A stretch of DNA of 64,000 nt from Amycolatopsis alba DSM 44262 (GTDB lineage Bacteria > Actinomycetota > Actinomycetes > Mycobacteriales > Pseudonocardiaceae), in NCBI RefSeq assembly GCF_000384215.1, contig NZ_KB913032.1, forward strand, positions 1,761,021 to 1,825,020. The letters are read 5' to 3'. Of this stretch, positions 35,127 through 43,090 are shown one piece after another (position 1 is the first letter of the stretch; the number at the start of each line of letters is the position of its first letter). A model generated the notes under the pieces. That model worked only from the letters and a program-made list of their open reading frames with translations. It had not been told where the DNA came from and made no database searches. Made by a program: the position numbers and the translations under genes.

Positions 35127-36250
35127 GCCTTACCCACCAAGGAGTTCCACTGTGCCGCGGCGCCGGCGGCGTCGACCGCGACGATCAGGCCACCGGCACC
35201 CGCCGACGGCCTGAGGTCACCGAGCCGGACCACGGTGTCGGGCCGCCAGCGGGCGGCGTGGCCGAGGTCGGCGTCCGGGCCGGTGATCAGCACCAGCACC
35301 CCGCCGGGGCGGTGGGCGGCGGCCAGCGCCGAAGGCAGCAGCGGCGCCTCGTCCGGCGCGTCCTGGGTGACGAGCGCGAGTGCGTCCAGCAGCGTCCTCG
35401 CCGCGCGCACCCCGCTGTCGGTCAGGGTGTCCGCGCCCGCGGCGGTGATCAGGCGGCAGTGCTGACCCGCCGACGCCGACGCGTAGAACAGGGAAGCCGC
35501 CACCTCGACGGCCTCTTCGAAAACGGCGGGGCGCATCGACGCGGGCCGGGTGTCGAGCACGGCGGTGAACCGCGGCTGGGCCGGATCGGCGTACTCGCGC
35601 ACCATGAGCCGCCCGGTCCTGGCGGTCGCCTTCCAGTGCAGATGCCGGACCTCGTCGCCGATCACGTACTCCCGCACCGCGCGCAGATCCGCCGAACCGC
35701 GCAGCGGCGGGTCGGTGATCGGGCCTTCGTGGTGGTGACGCGGATGCCCGGCCTGCGCCGCGCGCACCGCGTGCCGTCGCGGATGCACCCACAGCCACGC
35801 GGTGCTCCCCACGGTCCGGTCGCCGCGGGCGAGGTCGAACAGGTCGGGCCGGTGCACGGTGAGCGGGCCGACCCGCAGCTTCCCGCGTACCGTCGTCGGC
35901 AGTTCGTAGTGATACGTCGCTTCCGCGCCGGGCGCGAGCGGGCGGACCCGCAGGCTGTGCGTTTCGGTCCCGATCCCGTCCCCCGCGGCGAATCCGCCGT
36001 GACGTCGCGATCCGGTGTTGCGCACGACGAGCGAGGCCAGCGCGGGCTTCCCGCGTTCGACCCGGTCCGGCCGGACGGTCCGGCCGATCTCCACCTGCGG
36101 CCGGAACCTGGTGGTGGCCAAGGCGATCAGCACCGCGCCCGCCGCGATCCCCGCGAAGGCGCGGAAGAACGTGTACCCGGCCAGCTCGCCGAGGGCGTAG
36201 AACCCGGCGGCGAAGGCGAGCACGATGACACCGCGGCGGGTGAGCCGCAC
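35123..36250 (-). CDS. DUF58 domain protein
   Basis: A protein of 375 residues with two N-terminal hydrophobic segments (about 8-48) and a DUF58 domain shown by HLHWKATARTG and the following LMVREY and TAVLDTRP, a von Willebrand A-like start. GTG 36250 follows the moxR-like gene by 3 nt; the stop overlaps the next gene. DUF58 proteins are encoded with MoxR ATPases and TgpA-like proteins across bacteria, and the three are thought to act together (established context). Confidence 0.9.
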   Translation of the reverse strand: MRLTRRGVIVLAFAAGFYALGELAGYTFFRAFAGIAAGAVLIALATTRFRPQVEIGRTVRPDRVERGKPALASLVVRNTGSRRHGGFAAGDGIGTETHSLRVRPLAPGAEATYHYELPTTVRGKLRVGPLTVHRPDLFDLARGDRTVGSTAWLWVHPRRHAVRAAQAGHPRHHHEGPITDPPLRGSADLRAVREYVIGDEVRHLHWKATARTGRLMVREYADPAQPRFTAVLDTRPASMRPAVFEEAVEVAASLFYASASAGQHCRLITAAGADTLTDSGVRAARTLLDALALVTQDAPDEAPLLPSALAAAHRPGGVLVLITGPDADLGHAARWRPDTVVRLGDLRPSAGAGGLIVAVDAAGAAAQWNSLVGKA

Positions 36251-36253
36251 GGC

Positions 36254-37207
36254 CTACCTCCCCATCGCGGCCATGGGAGCGGCCGTCGCGCCCAGGAGTT
36301 CGTCGACGATGTCGGCGGTCCGCCGCTGGTTGAGTTCCGCGTCGGGCGTCAGCACGAGCCGGTGATCGAGCACCGGATGCGCGACGTCCTTGACGTCGTC
36401 CGGGGTGACGAAGTCGCGGCCGAAGGTGGCGGCGAGCCCCTGTGCCGCCCGGATCAGCGCGATGCTGCCGCGCGGGCTGGCGCCGTAGCGGACGTCCGGA
36501 TGCGACCGGCTCGCCGCGGCCAGCCGGACGGCGTAGTTGACGATCTCCGGCGCCAGATGGGACTTCCGGACCTCGTCGATGACCGACTGGACGTCGGCGA
36601 TGCTCAGCACCGGCTTCAGTTCGTCCGGCGTGACCCCGGCGCAGTCCCCCATCACCACCCGCATCTCGGATTCGAGATCCGGGTAGCCGACCGAGATGCG
36701 CATGAGGAACCGGTCCAGCTGCGCTTCGGGCAGCCGGTAGGTGCCTTCCAGCTCGATCGGGTTCTGCGTGGCCACCACGAGGAAGGGCCGCGGCACCGCC
36801 TGGCCGACCGAATCGACGGTGACCCGGCGTTCGGCCATCACCTCCAGCAGCGCGGCCTGCGTCTTCGGCGTCCCCCGGTTGATCTCGTCCGCCAGCACGA
36901 CGTTGGCGAAGATCCCGCCGGGGTGGAACTGGAAGCGTTCGGCGTTCTGGTGGTAGACCATCACGCCGGTGATGTCGCCGGGCAGCAGGTCGGGCGTGAA
37001 CTGGATCCGGCTCCACCGGCCGCCGATGCTGGCGGCGACACAGCGCGCGATCGTCGTCTTCCCGACGCCGGGCACGTCCTCCATCAGCAGATGCCCTTCG
37101 GCGAACAGTGCCGCCACGGTGAACCGGACGACCTCCGGTTTGCCGCGCACCACCGATTGCACGTTCTCGGCGATCTGCTCGTAGGCGACCCTGGGGGTGA
37201 GCGTCAC
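36254..37207 (-). CDS. MoxR-type AAA+ ATPase
   Basis: A protein of 317 residues, standard for MoxR chaperone-like ATPases. Walker A is DVPGVGKTT, Walker B LADEINRG, with sensor 1 ATQNP and arginine finger region RF. The MoxR-specific GTYRLPEAQLDRF is present. GTG 37207 overlaps the previous stop (GTGA), with AAAGGAAAAGGAA upstream. It likely works with the following DUF58 and transglutaminase-like proteins. Confidence 0.92.
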   Translation of the reverse strand: MTLTPRVAYEQIAENVQSVVRGKPEVVRFTVAALFAEGHLLMEDVPGVGKTTIARCVAASIGGRWSRIQFTPDLLPGDITGVMVYHQNAERFQFHPGGIFANVVLADEINRGTPKTQAALLEVMAERRVTVDSVGQAVPRPFLVVATQNPIELEGTYRLPEAQLDRFLMRISVGYPDLESEMRVVMGDCAGVTPDELKPVLSIADVQSVIDEVRKSHLAPEIVNYAVRLAAASRSHPDVRYGASPRGSIALIRAAQGLAATFGRDFVTPDDVKDVAHPVLDHRLVLTPDAELNQRRTADIVDELLGATAAPMAAMGR

Positions 37208-39399
37208 AGCAGTTCCTTTTCCTTTCGTCGGCGCAAGCCGACCATCGCGATCGGCCCGAGCCAGAGCACTGAGCCGCCGGGAGTGCCGCCACCGAGGGGA
37301 CCGCGGTCCGGCACGACACCGCCGGGGGCGCCTCCGCCCGCGCTGGGCACGCCGGTCCAGCTGTCCTTGCCGGTACCGCCGGTCGTCTTGATGGTGGCGT
37401 TCACCGTGATGGCGCCGACATAGGCCACGTTGTTGATGTTCAGTGTGGTGGCGCCGGAGCACGACTTCGGGGTCGAGAGGGCGCCGTTGAACTCCGCCTG
37501 GCAGGTCGCGGACGCGCCCTTCCCGTTGGCGTTGACGGAGACGATCAGGCCCGTCGTGCCGACCCGGACCCCGGAGATGGTGATGGTCGGCGGATCCGAC
37601 GGCACCGGGACGGTGACCTTCCGGCTGCCGGTGGCCCCGGTCAGCGTGGACCCCGAATCGAACTTCGTGACCGCGCGGACCGAGACGGTCGCGGTTCCGG
37701 TGACCCCGGTGAATTCCGTCGAGGTGGCCGAAAGCGTGCGCTGGCCTTGTCCCGTCGCGCTCACCAGGTAATGCACGAGCGTGCCGCCGCGAAGGTCGGG
37801 CTGGGTCCAGCTCACCGACACCTTGCCTGCCGCGGTGGCGTTCGCGGTGACGACAGGTGCCCCGGCCGGCCGGTTGGCGGGTCCCGGCACGACCGCCTTG
37901 GCGCTGGCACCCACCCCGAGTCCCACCGAGTTCTCCGCGACCACGGTGACCACGTACGGGGTTCCGTTGGCCAGCCCGGAGATCGTGGTCCCCCGTGACG
38001 ATCCGCCGAGCTTCGTGGAACCGCCGGTCCAGCTCACCCGGTAGCCGGTGATCCGCGCGCCGTTCTCCGCCGCGGGACTCCAGGAGACCTTGACTGAGCC
38101 ATCGCCCGCGGTCGCGCTCACCTTCCTCGGCGCGCCAGGCGGAGTCGCCTTCGCCACCGGCGGGGGCGCCTTCTGGGTGACCGGCGGCGCCTGCTGTCGC
38201 TGCTGCGACGGCGGAGGCGGGGGCCGTTCGCCGGACGGTTCCGGATCGGCGGGCGGCGCGCCCGCGGTCTGGGTGTTGGCCGCCTTGTCGACGTCGACGT
38301 CGACCACCGTGCCGTCTTCACCGTTGACGACCAGCACGTGCGAGCCGTCGGAGCTGTCGACGTAGATGCGGTTGTCCTCGCCCTTGGCCAGCCTCGGCGC
38401 CGTGCCCTGGTTCGGCACCTTCGTGGTGGCCTTGAGCTTGCCCGCGGCGTCGTAGGTCAGCACCTCGCCGCGGGTCTCGTCGACCATGGCGACGACGTTC
38501 GACGAGGAGAGCGGGCCGTTGAACCGGCTGCCCTTGCTCAGCTCGACCGAAATCGGCTTCGCGGACGGGCGGTCCTGGTCGAGCCCGCTGATGTCGATGA
38601 GGTGGAGCTGGTTGCGCTCCGGGTCGGCGATGGCCAGCCGGTCGCCGACGGAGCTGTTGGCCACCTGCGCCGACGGCGAGAGCTTGATGCCGAGGGGCAG
38701 GGCTTCGCCGAGCCCGCCAGGGCCGACCCGGTGGAGGCTGTCGCCGGTCATGTCGAGCACGACCGGGCGGTCGCCGACGAGCGTGAGCCCCCCGCCGTGT
38801 CCCGGCGGGAGCTGCGCGGTGCAGGTCAGGACGGCGGCGCCCTTGGGCAGCTCGCAGATCGAACCGTTGTCGATGCGGAGCACCCACACCGTGCCGTCGG
38901 CGGTCGCGACCGGCCGGGACAGTGGCCCCCCTGCGGGCACCGTCGCGGACGGGTCGCCGAGCCGCACGATCTGACCGGCGTTGCGGTAGACCAGGTACGG
39001 ACCACCCGCGATCTCCAGCACGAACGGCGTTTCCGGCGCGGGCGGCGGTTTGGACTCCTCCACGCTCAAAGTCGACTTGTCGAACTCCGTGATGCGGTTC
39101 CGCTCGACCACGTAACCCGAGTCGTCCCCCTGCGCGACCTGGCTGCCGCTCGCCACGCCGGGCACGTCCGCCCGCGCGTCGACGCGGCTCGTCGAGCCGT
39201 CGACGTGGAACGCGGACTGGGCGGCGTCGTTGTAGACCCAGTGCCCGACCTGGACGAACTCCAGCCGTTCCGGGGTCGCGGCCTGCCCGGTCACCGCCAG
39301 GCCGACCAGCGCCAGGCAGCCCGCGACCACCAGTGCGACGGCCATCCGGGTCCTGGCCACGACGCTGAAGCGCTTCGTGTCCCGCTCATCGGTGTTCAC
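37204..39399 (-). CDS. FN3-domain membrane protein, first gene of the MoxR operon
   Basis: A protein of 731 residues with an N-terminal membrane segment (about 18-40), a beta-propeller-like region (about 45-360; repeats of the type WVLRIDNG and YVDSSDGSHVLVV), a proline/glutamine-rich linker, and two fibronectin type III domains (about 413-500 and 500-590). A further Ig-like region follows, then a short hydrophobic C-terminus with basic residues (GLRRRKEK). It is predicted to face outside. GTG 39399 is the start. Its stop overlaps the moxR-like start. It may sense or bind extracellular structures for the cluster (inference). Confidence 0.85.
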   Translation of the reverse strand: MNTDERDTKRFSVVARTRMAVALVVAGCLALVGLAVTGQAATPERLEFVQVGHWVYNDAAQSAFHVDGSTSRVDARADVPGVASGSQVAQGDDSGYVVERNRITEFDKSTLSVEESKPPPAPETPFVLEIAGGPYLVYRNAGQIVRLGDPSATVPAGGPLSRPVATADGTVWVLRIDNGSICELPKGAAVLTCTAQLPPGHGGGLTLVGDRPVVLDMTGDSLHRVGPGGLGEALPLGIKLSPSAQVANSSVGDRLAIADPERNQLHLIDISGLDQDRPSAKPISVELSKGSRFNGPLSSSNVVAMVDETRGEVLTYDAAGKLKATTKVPNQGTAPRLAKGEDNRIYVDSSDGSHVLVVNGEDGTVVDVDVDKAANTQTAGAPPADPEPSGERPPPPPSQQRQQAPPVTQKAPPPVAKATPPGAPRKVSATAGDGSVKVSWSPAAENGARITGYRVSWTGGSTKLGGSSRGTTISGLANGTPYVVTVVAENSVGLGVGASAKAVVPGPANRPAGAPVVTANATAAGKVSVSWTQPDLRGGTLVHYLVSATGQGQRTLSATSTEFTGVTGTATVSVRAVTKFDSGSTLTGATGSRKVTVPVPSDPPTITISGVRVGTTGLIVSVNANGKGASATCQAEFNGALSTPKSCSGATTLNINNVAYVGAITVNATIKTTGGTGKDSWTGVPSAGGGAPGGVVPDRGPLGGGTPGGSVLWLGPIAMVGLRRRKEKELL

Positions 39400-39427
39400 G
39401 CGATCAAGCTAGAGAGCCACCATGAAA

Positions 39428-39475
39428 TTTCGATGAAACTGCCTGTCTCGGGCCTGCGGGCCCGTGTCATCGAAA
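39428..39475. promoter_or_regulatory. Inverted repeat between the FN3 gene and eccE
   Basis: TTTCGATGA (39428-39436) and its exact inverse TCATCGAAA (39467-39475) enclose a smaller hairpin (CGGGCC-TGC-GGGCCCG). The gap between divergent operons is 129 nt, so this may be an operator controlling both directions. The shared ESX palindrome is not seen here. Confidence 0.4.
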
Positions 39476-39528
39476 CCTCATGTTCGCCGGGACAAGCTGA
39501 GCCCGCCAGACACTGAGGAGGCAGGACG

Positions 39529-40839
39529 ATGACCGATCTCGGCGCGGCCAGGACGGGCGGGCGGTACCACGCGCCGCCCTCGCCGCTTCCCCACGCGGCA
39601 CCGGCCGTATCGCGGCCCGTAGCCATGCCCGATCCGTTCGCCCATGCCGCGCCCGCCGCACGGGCAGCCGCGCGCGAGGCCGCCCTGAACGCGCTGAACG
39701 CCGCTCGCCAGGCGGAGCAACGGCCCCGATGGTCCGCGGCGATGCCCGTTCCGGCGCCTGGTCCGCCGCCACCGGATCCGGCGGTGCCCGCTCCCGCGCG
39801 GCGCCCGGACCGGTCCGGCGGAATCGGGGTCGCGCAGATCATCTGCTGGCAGCTCGTCCTCGTCGCGCTCGTCCTGGTCGCGGGACGGCCATGGCCGCTG
39901 GTGGCGGTGGTGATCACCGCCGCCGTGGTGGTCGTCGCGCTGACGGCCGTGCGGGTCCGCGGGCGCTGGCTTCACGCCTGGCTCGGTTCGGCGGCGGGCT
40001 ATCTGCTGCGCGACCGGGACCGGGACCTCCGGAACGCGGGCGAGGCGGGCCGCGCGCTGCTGCGCCTGATGTCGCCGGAAGCGGCGGGGACCACCGGTGA
40101 GATCGGCGACGAGCCGGTGTTCATGGTCAGCCGTGCCGAGGGGATCACCGCTGTACTGCAACCGAAATCGGCCGCCCGCGACCAGCCGATGCCGTCACCG
40201 CTGACGTTGCTGCCGCCGTCACGGGAGCAGGCCTTGGGGGTCGCCGCCCAGGTCATCCACCATGTCGGCGCGGACCGCTCACGGCCGCCGCGGGGCTGGG
40301 TCGCGCTGCAGGCGCTGCGCACGGTCGACGTCCACCGCGACGCCGACGTGCGGCAGGCACTCGGGAACACGGTCCGGCGCGTGCGTCGGCAACTCCGCCG
40401 CGACGGGCTGCCGGTGCGGGCGCTCGCCGAAAACGAGGTCTTCGGCACGCTCGCGTCGCTGGCGCACGTCACGGCGGGCCGCGCGCGTATCCGGGAGGAC
40501 TGGCGGTTCTGGCACAGCGGCCCGATCTGCCAGGCGACCTTCCGGCTCGACGGCTGGGGCGCCCTGTCACCGGTGCTCGCGGCGGATCTTTCGCGCCGTC
40601 TGCTCGCCGCGGCCCCCGGTGCCGCGGTGACGCTCGCCGTGACCGCGCACCGCGGCTCCGCCGAGACCGAACCCCTGGTCAGCGCGGCGATCCGGGTCGC
40701 CGCCGCGGGTGCGCACGCGGTGGAGCACGCCGTGCGGGACCTGGAACTCGCCGTCCGCCGGGGCGGGCTCACCCTGGAACGGCTCGACGGCAGGCACGCC
40801 AAGGGCGTGGCGGCCACCTTGCCGATCGGGGTCAGTTGA
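39529..40839 (+). CDS. eccE: Type VII secretion protein EccE
   Basis: A protein of 436 residues completing the ESX core set. A disordered Pro/Ala-rich N-terminus (about 1-95) precedes two membrane helices (about 100-145) and a cytoplasmic domain, the EccE order. EccE motifs such as WHSGPICQATFRL lie in the second half. The GAGGAGG site is well placed before ATG 39529. It is divergent from the FN3-MoxR operon, and its 3' end overlaps the convergent tspO gene by 8 nt. Confidence 0.88.
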   Translation: MTDLGAARTGGRYHAPPSPLPHAAPAVSRPVAMPDPFAHAAPAARAAAREAALNALNAARQAEQRPRWSAAMPVPAPGPPPPDPAVPAPARRPDRSGGIGVAQIICWQLVLVALVLVAGRPWPLVAVVITAAVVVVALTAVRVRGRWLHAWLGSAAGYLLRDRDRDLRNAGEAGRALLRLMSPEAAGTTGEIGDEPVFMVSRAEGITAVLQPKSAARDQPMPSPLTLLPPSREQALGVAAQVIHHVGADRSRPPRGWVALQALRTVDVHRDADVRQALGNTVRRVRRQLRRDGLPVRALAENEVFGTLASLAHVTAGRARIREDWRFWHSGPICQATFRLDGWGALSPVLAADLSRRLLAAAPGAAVTLAVTAHRGSAETEPLVSAAIRVAAAGAHAVEHAVRDLELAVRRGGLTLERLDGRHAKGVAATLPIGVS

Positions 40840-41308
40840 GCACGACGATCGCGACGTTGAGCGCCGTCGCGTACAGCGTCCAGGCGAGGTACGGCAGCAG
40901 CAACGCGGCCGAAACCCGTGAAGAGCGGCGGAAGTACAGCGCGGTGACCACGATGGCGACGTCGAGCAGGACGATGTCGGCCAGGGCGAGGCCGTACGCG
41001 CCTGCCGCGAAGAACAGCGGCGTCCAAGCGGCGTTCAGGACCAGCTGCGCCGCGTACCAGCCCAGCGCCCGGCGTTCCCCGCCGGATTTCCAGTACAGCC
41101 AGCCGGAGACGGCGATCCCGAGGTACAGCACCGTCCACACCGGACCGAACAGCCAGGCGGGCGGCGCGAACGGCGGCAAGTCCAGTCCACTGTAGACAGA
41201 GCGGGCGTCGGCCGCGGCCAGGCCGCCCACGAGCGCGGCCACCGCGACCGCGGCCAGGAACGGGAGGAACGCCAGCGGCTCGCGGAGTCGTCCTGGGATC
41301 GTGGTCAT
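40832..41308 (-). CDS. tspO: TspO/MBR family protein
   Basis: Five-helix membrane protein of 158 residues. Family features: LPPFAPPAWLFGPVWTVLY in the first loop/second helix, W-rich helices, and LNAAWTPLFF plus PYLAWTLYATALN toward the end. TspO proteins bind porphyrins and other hydrophobic ligands and affect stress responses. The gene converges on eccE with an 8-nt overlap and is probably unrelated to secretion. Confidence 0.92.
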   Translation of the reverse strand: MTTIPGRLREPLAFLPFLAAVAVAALVGGLAAADARSVYSGLDLPPFAPPAWLFGPVWTVLYLGIAVSGWLYWKSGGERRALGWYAAQLVLNAAWTPLFFAAGAYGLALADIVLLDVAIVVTALYFRRSSRVSAALLLPYLAWTLYATALNVAIVVLN

Positions 41309-41376
41309 CTTCCGAGGGTAAGGCCGCGGAAAAGGTCTCGCGCGCTCAAGGAAGGACCCCTAAGGTCATTCGCGCG

Positions 41377-42138
41377 ATGAACGACGAAACCTTCCTTGCC
41401 CACGTGGCCGAGACCCTGGCCGCGCTGCCCGCCGTGCACGCCGTCACCCTCGGCGGATCACGCGCACAGAACACCCACGGCCCCGGCAGCGACTGGGATT
41501 TCGCCGTCTACTACCGCGGCGGCTTCGATCCGGCGGATCTGCGCGCCGTCGGCTGGGAAGGCGAGGTCTCCGAGCTCGGCGCCTGGGGCGGTGGGGTGTT
41601 CAACGGCGGAGCCTGGCTCACGATCGACGGCAAACAGGCCGACGTCCACTATCGCGACCTCGACGCCGTCGAACATCACCTGGCCGAGGCGCGGCAGGGC
41701 CGGTTCCACTGGGAGCCGTTGATGTTCCACCTCGCGGGTGTGCCGAGCTATCTGCCGGTCGCCGAACTGGCCGTCAACCGGGTGCTGCGCGGCGACCTGC
41801 CGCGACCGGAGTACCCGGAAGCGTTGCGCGAAACGGCGCCGCCGATATGGCGAGGCCGGGCGGAACTGACCCTGCGCTACGCCCGTGGCGCCTTCGTCCC
41901 GCGCGGGCAGGCGACGGAGGTCGCGGGCGCGCTGGCCACCGCCGCCATGGAAACGGCGCACGCGGTACTGGCGGCGCGCGGCGAATGGGTCACCAACGAG
42001 AAGCAGCTGTTGCGGCGCGCGGGATTGCGCGGGGTCGACGCGGTCGTCGCCGGTCTGCGAGCGGATCCCGCCGTCCTCGCCGACGCGGTGGACGAGGCGG
42101 AAGCGCTGTTCCGGGCGGCGGATTCCGCCGCTCCTTGA
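41377..42138 (+). CDS. Nucleotidyltransferase-fold protein
   Basis: A protein of 253 residues. The N-terminal nucleotidyltransferase motif is complete: GGSRAQNTHGPGSDWDFAVYY (helix-turn GS plus D-x-D) with a third acidic residue in ADVHYRD. The C-terminal half is helical (DUF4037-like or kanamycin nucleotidyltransferase-like). The substrate is unknown; candidates are small-molecule or protein nucleotidylation. It stands alone as a single transcription unit. Confidence 0.85.
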   Translation: MNDETFLAHVAETLAALPAVHAVTLGGSRAQNTHGPGSDWDFAVYYRGGFDPADLRAVGWEGEVSELGAWGGGVFNGGAWLTIDGKQADVHYRDLDAVEHHLAEARQGRFHWEPLMFHLAGVPSYLPVAELAVNRVLRGDLPRPEYPEALRETAPPIWRGRAELTLRYARGAFVPRGQATEVAGALATAAMETAHAVLAARGEWVTNEKQLLRRAGLRGVDAVVAGLRADPAVLADAVDEAEALFRAADSAAP

Positions 42139-42191
42139 CGGGTAAGGAAAAGGTGCCTTGTCGACTCGGTCGCCCAGGCGCCGCATCCGGG

Positions 42192-42246
42192 TGTCGCGAA
42201 AGCCACTTTCGGGACGTCTGAGGTCGCGAAAGTGGCTTTCGCGACA
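42192..42246. repeat. 55-nt inverted repeat, TGTCGCGAAAG family
   Basis: Arms 42192-42211 and 42227-42246 (TGTCGCGAAAGCCACTTTCG and its complement) around a 15-nt centre. It is the same family and length as 32857-32911, with a different centre. It ends at the base before a minus-strand TAG (42249-42247). Confidence 0.85.
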
Positions 42247-42366
42247 CTACTTGCGAGGCCACGCGCCGCTCCTGTCCGCGAAGGCCAGCAGGACGCCCTT
42301 GCCTTCCGCCACCAAGTAGCGAAAATCGCCCGATGGGATTGTCGGATTTGAAGCCGCGTGCCGCAC
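42247..42366 (-). other. Short reading frame or gene remnant ending at the palindrome
   Basis: A 39-codon frame (GTG 42366 to TAG 42247). The last 24 codons have the GC-rich third positions of real genes here and read RYLVAEGKGVLLAFADRSG; the first part has weaker codon use. There is no ribosome site. It may be the 3' tail of a lost gene. Its presence would put the palindrome between convergent ends, as with the other copies. The evidence is thin. Confidence 0.2.
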
Positions 42367-42383
42367 GGGTTCTAGTTTCCGTC

Positions 42384-42815
42384 ATGTCCACGACCGATGT
42401 CTCCGCCCTCGCGCGGACCACACTGGCGGCGCACCAGTCGCTGTACCTCGCCACCTCCGGCGAGTCCGGCCCCTGGGTGAACGGCGTGTTCTTCGCCGAG
42501 TCCGACCTGTTCACCCTCGTCCTCGTCCTGGAGCGACGGGGCCGCACCCTCACCGCGCTCCGGCACAACCCGGTGGCCTCGGTCATCGTCTCCACCGGCT
42601 CGCCTGCCGACCCGTTCCTCCAGGCGATGGTCCGCGCCGAGATCCTGGACGGCGAGCGGGCCCAGACCGCCCGCGATCTGCTCGTGGCGAAGGTGCCTTA
42701 CGTGGCGCCGTTCCTGGACACGCCCATCGAGACCGTCCAGCTGGCCGTGGACACCTGGCGGGTCACCGACATCCCCAACGGGATGCTGCCCGGCGAGGAG
42801 CTGGCGGCCGTCTGA
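42384..42815 (+). CDS. Pyridoxamine 5'-phosphate oxidase-like flavoprotein
   Basis: A protein of 143 residues with the FMN-binding split-barrel pattern: LYLATSGESGPWVNGVFF, then LERRGRTLTALRHNPVASVIV and a DPFLQAMVRAEIL segment. ATG 42384 is chosen because the family fold begins there. It is a likely small flavin or F420-dependent reductase; the substrate is unknown. Confidence 0.82.
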   Translation: MSTTDVSALARTTLAAHQSLYLATSGESGPWVNGVFFAESDLFTLVLVLERRGRTLTALRHNPVASVIVSTGSPADPFLQAMVRAEILDGERAQTARDLLVAKVPYVAPFLDTPIETVQLAVDTWRVTDIPNGMLPGEELAAV

Positions 42816-42900
42816 CCCCGGTGTGGCGCGGGTCACGGAATGACGGGCGATCTTGAGCGCTACAGAGAGATAAGACCCGTTCCGTACCTCTAGGAGTGCC

Positions 42901-43026
42901 ATGTCCGCCACCGCCACGCCGGAAGAGACCGCTCTGGCCGTCCCCGCGCTCGACGACTTCGACTTCCCGCTCACCGACGGTGCCGCCTGCCGCATCGACG
43001 ACCCCGACTGCGAAGCCTGCCAGTAA
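42901..43026 (+). CDS. 41-residue Cys-ending peptide, possible RiPP precursor
   Basis: A small gene with a good TAGGAG ribosome site (42891-42896) before ATG 42901. The first half is a leader-like stretch with PALDDFDFPL. The end is GAACRIDDPDCEACQ with Cys30, Cys37 and Cys40. The leader/core look and terminal Cys cluster resemble ribosomally made modified peptides, but no modifying enzyme is adjacent. A small metal-binding protein is an alternative. A 55-nt palindrome follows 10 nt after the stop. Confidence 0.6.
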   Translation: MSATATPEETALAVPALDDFDFPLTDGAACRIDDPDCEACQ

Positions 43027-43035
43027 GGCAGACCG

Positions 43036-43090
43036 GTCCGTGAAGGCCTCCTTGAGGGACTCTGAGTCCCTCAAGGAGGCCTTCACGGAC
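43036..43090. repeat. 55-nt perfect palindrome, GTCCGTGAAGG family, second copy
   Basis: Identical in arms and centre to 28327-28381. It lies between the peptide gene and the convergent sigma factor. Its right arm contains the last codons (Ser-Pro) and TGA stop of the sigma gene, so element and coding sequence overlap by 8 nt. Confidence 0.9.

Noticed and set aside
41990..42595. Minus-strand 201-residue open frame
   Set aside because: It crosses a palindrome and two opposite-strand genes; composition is shadow-like.
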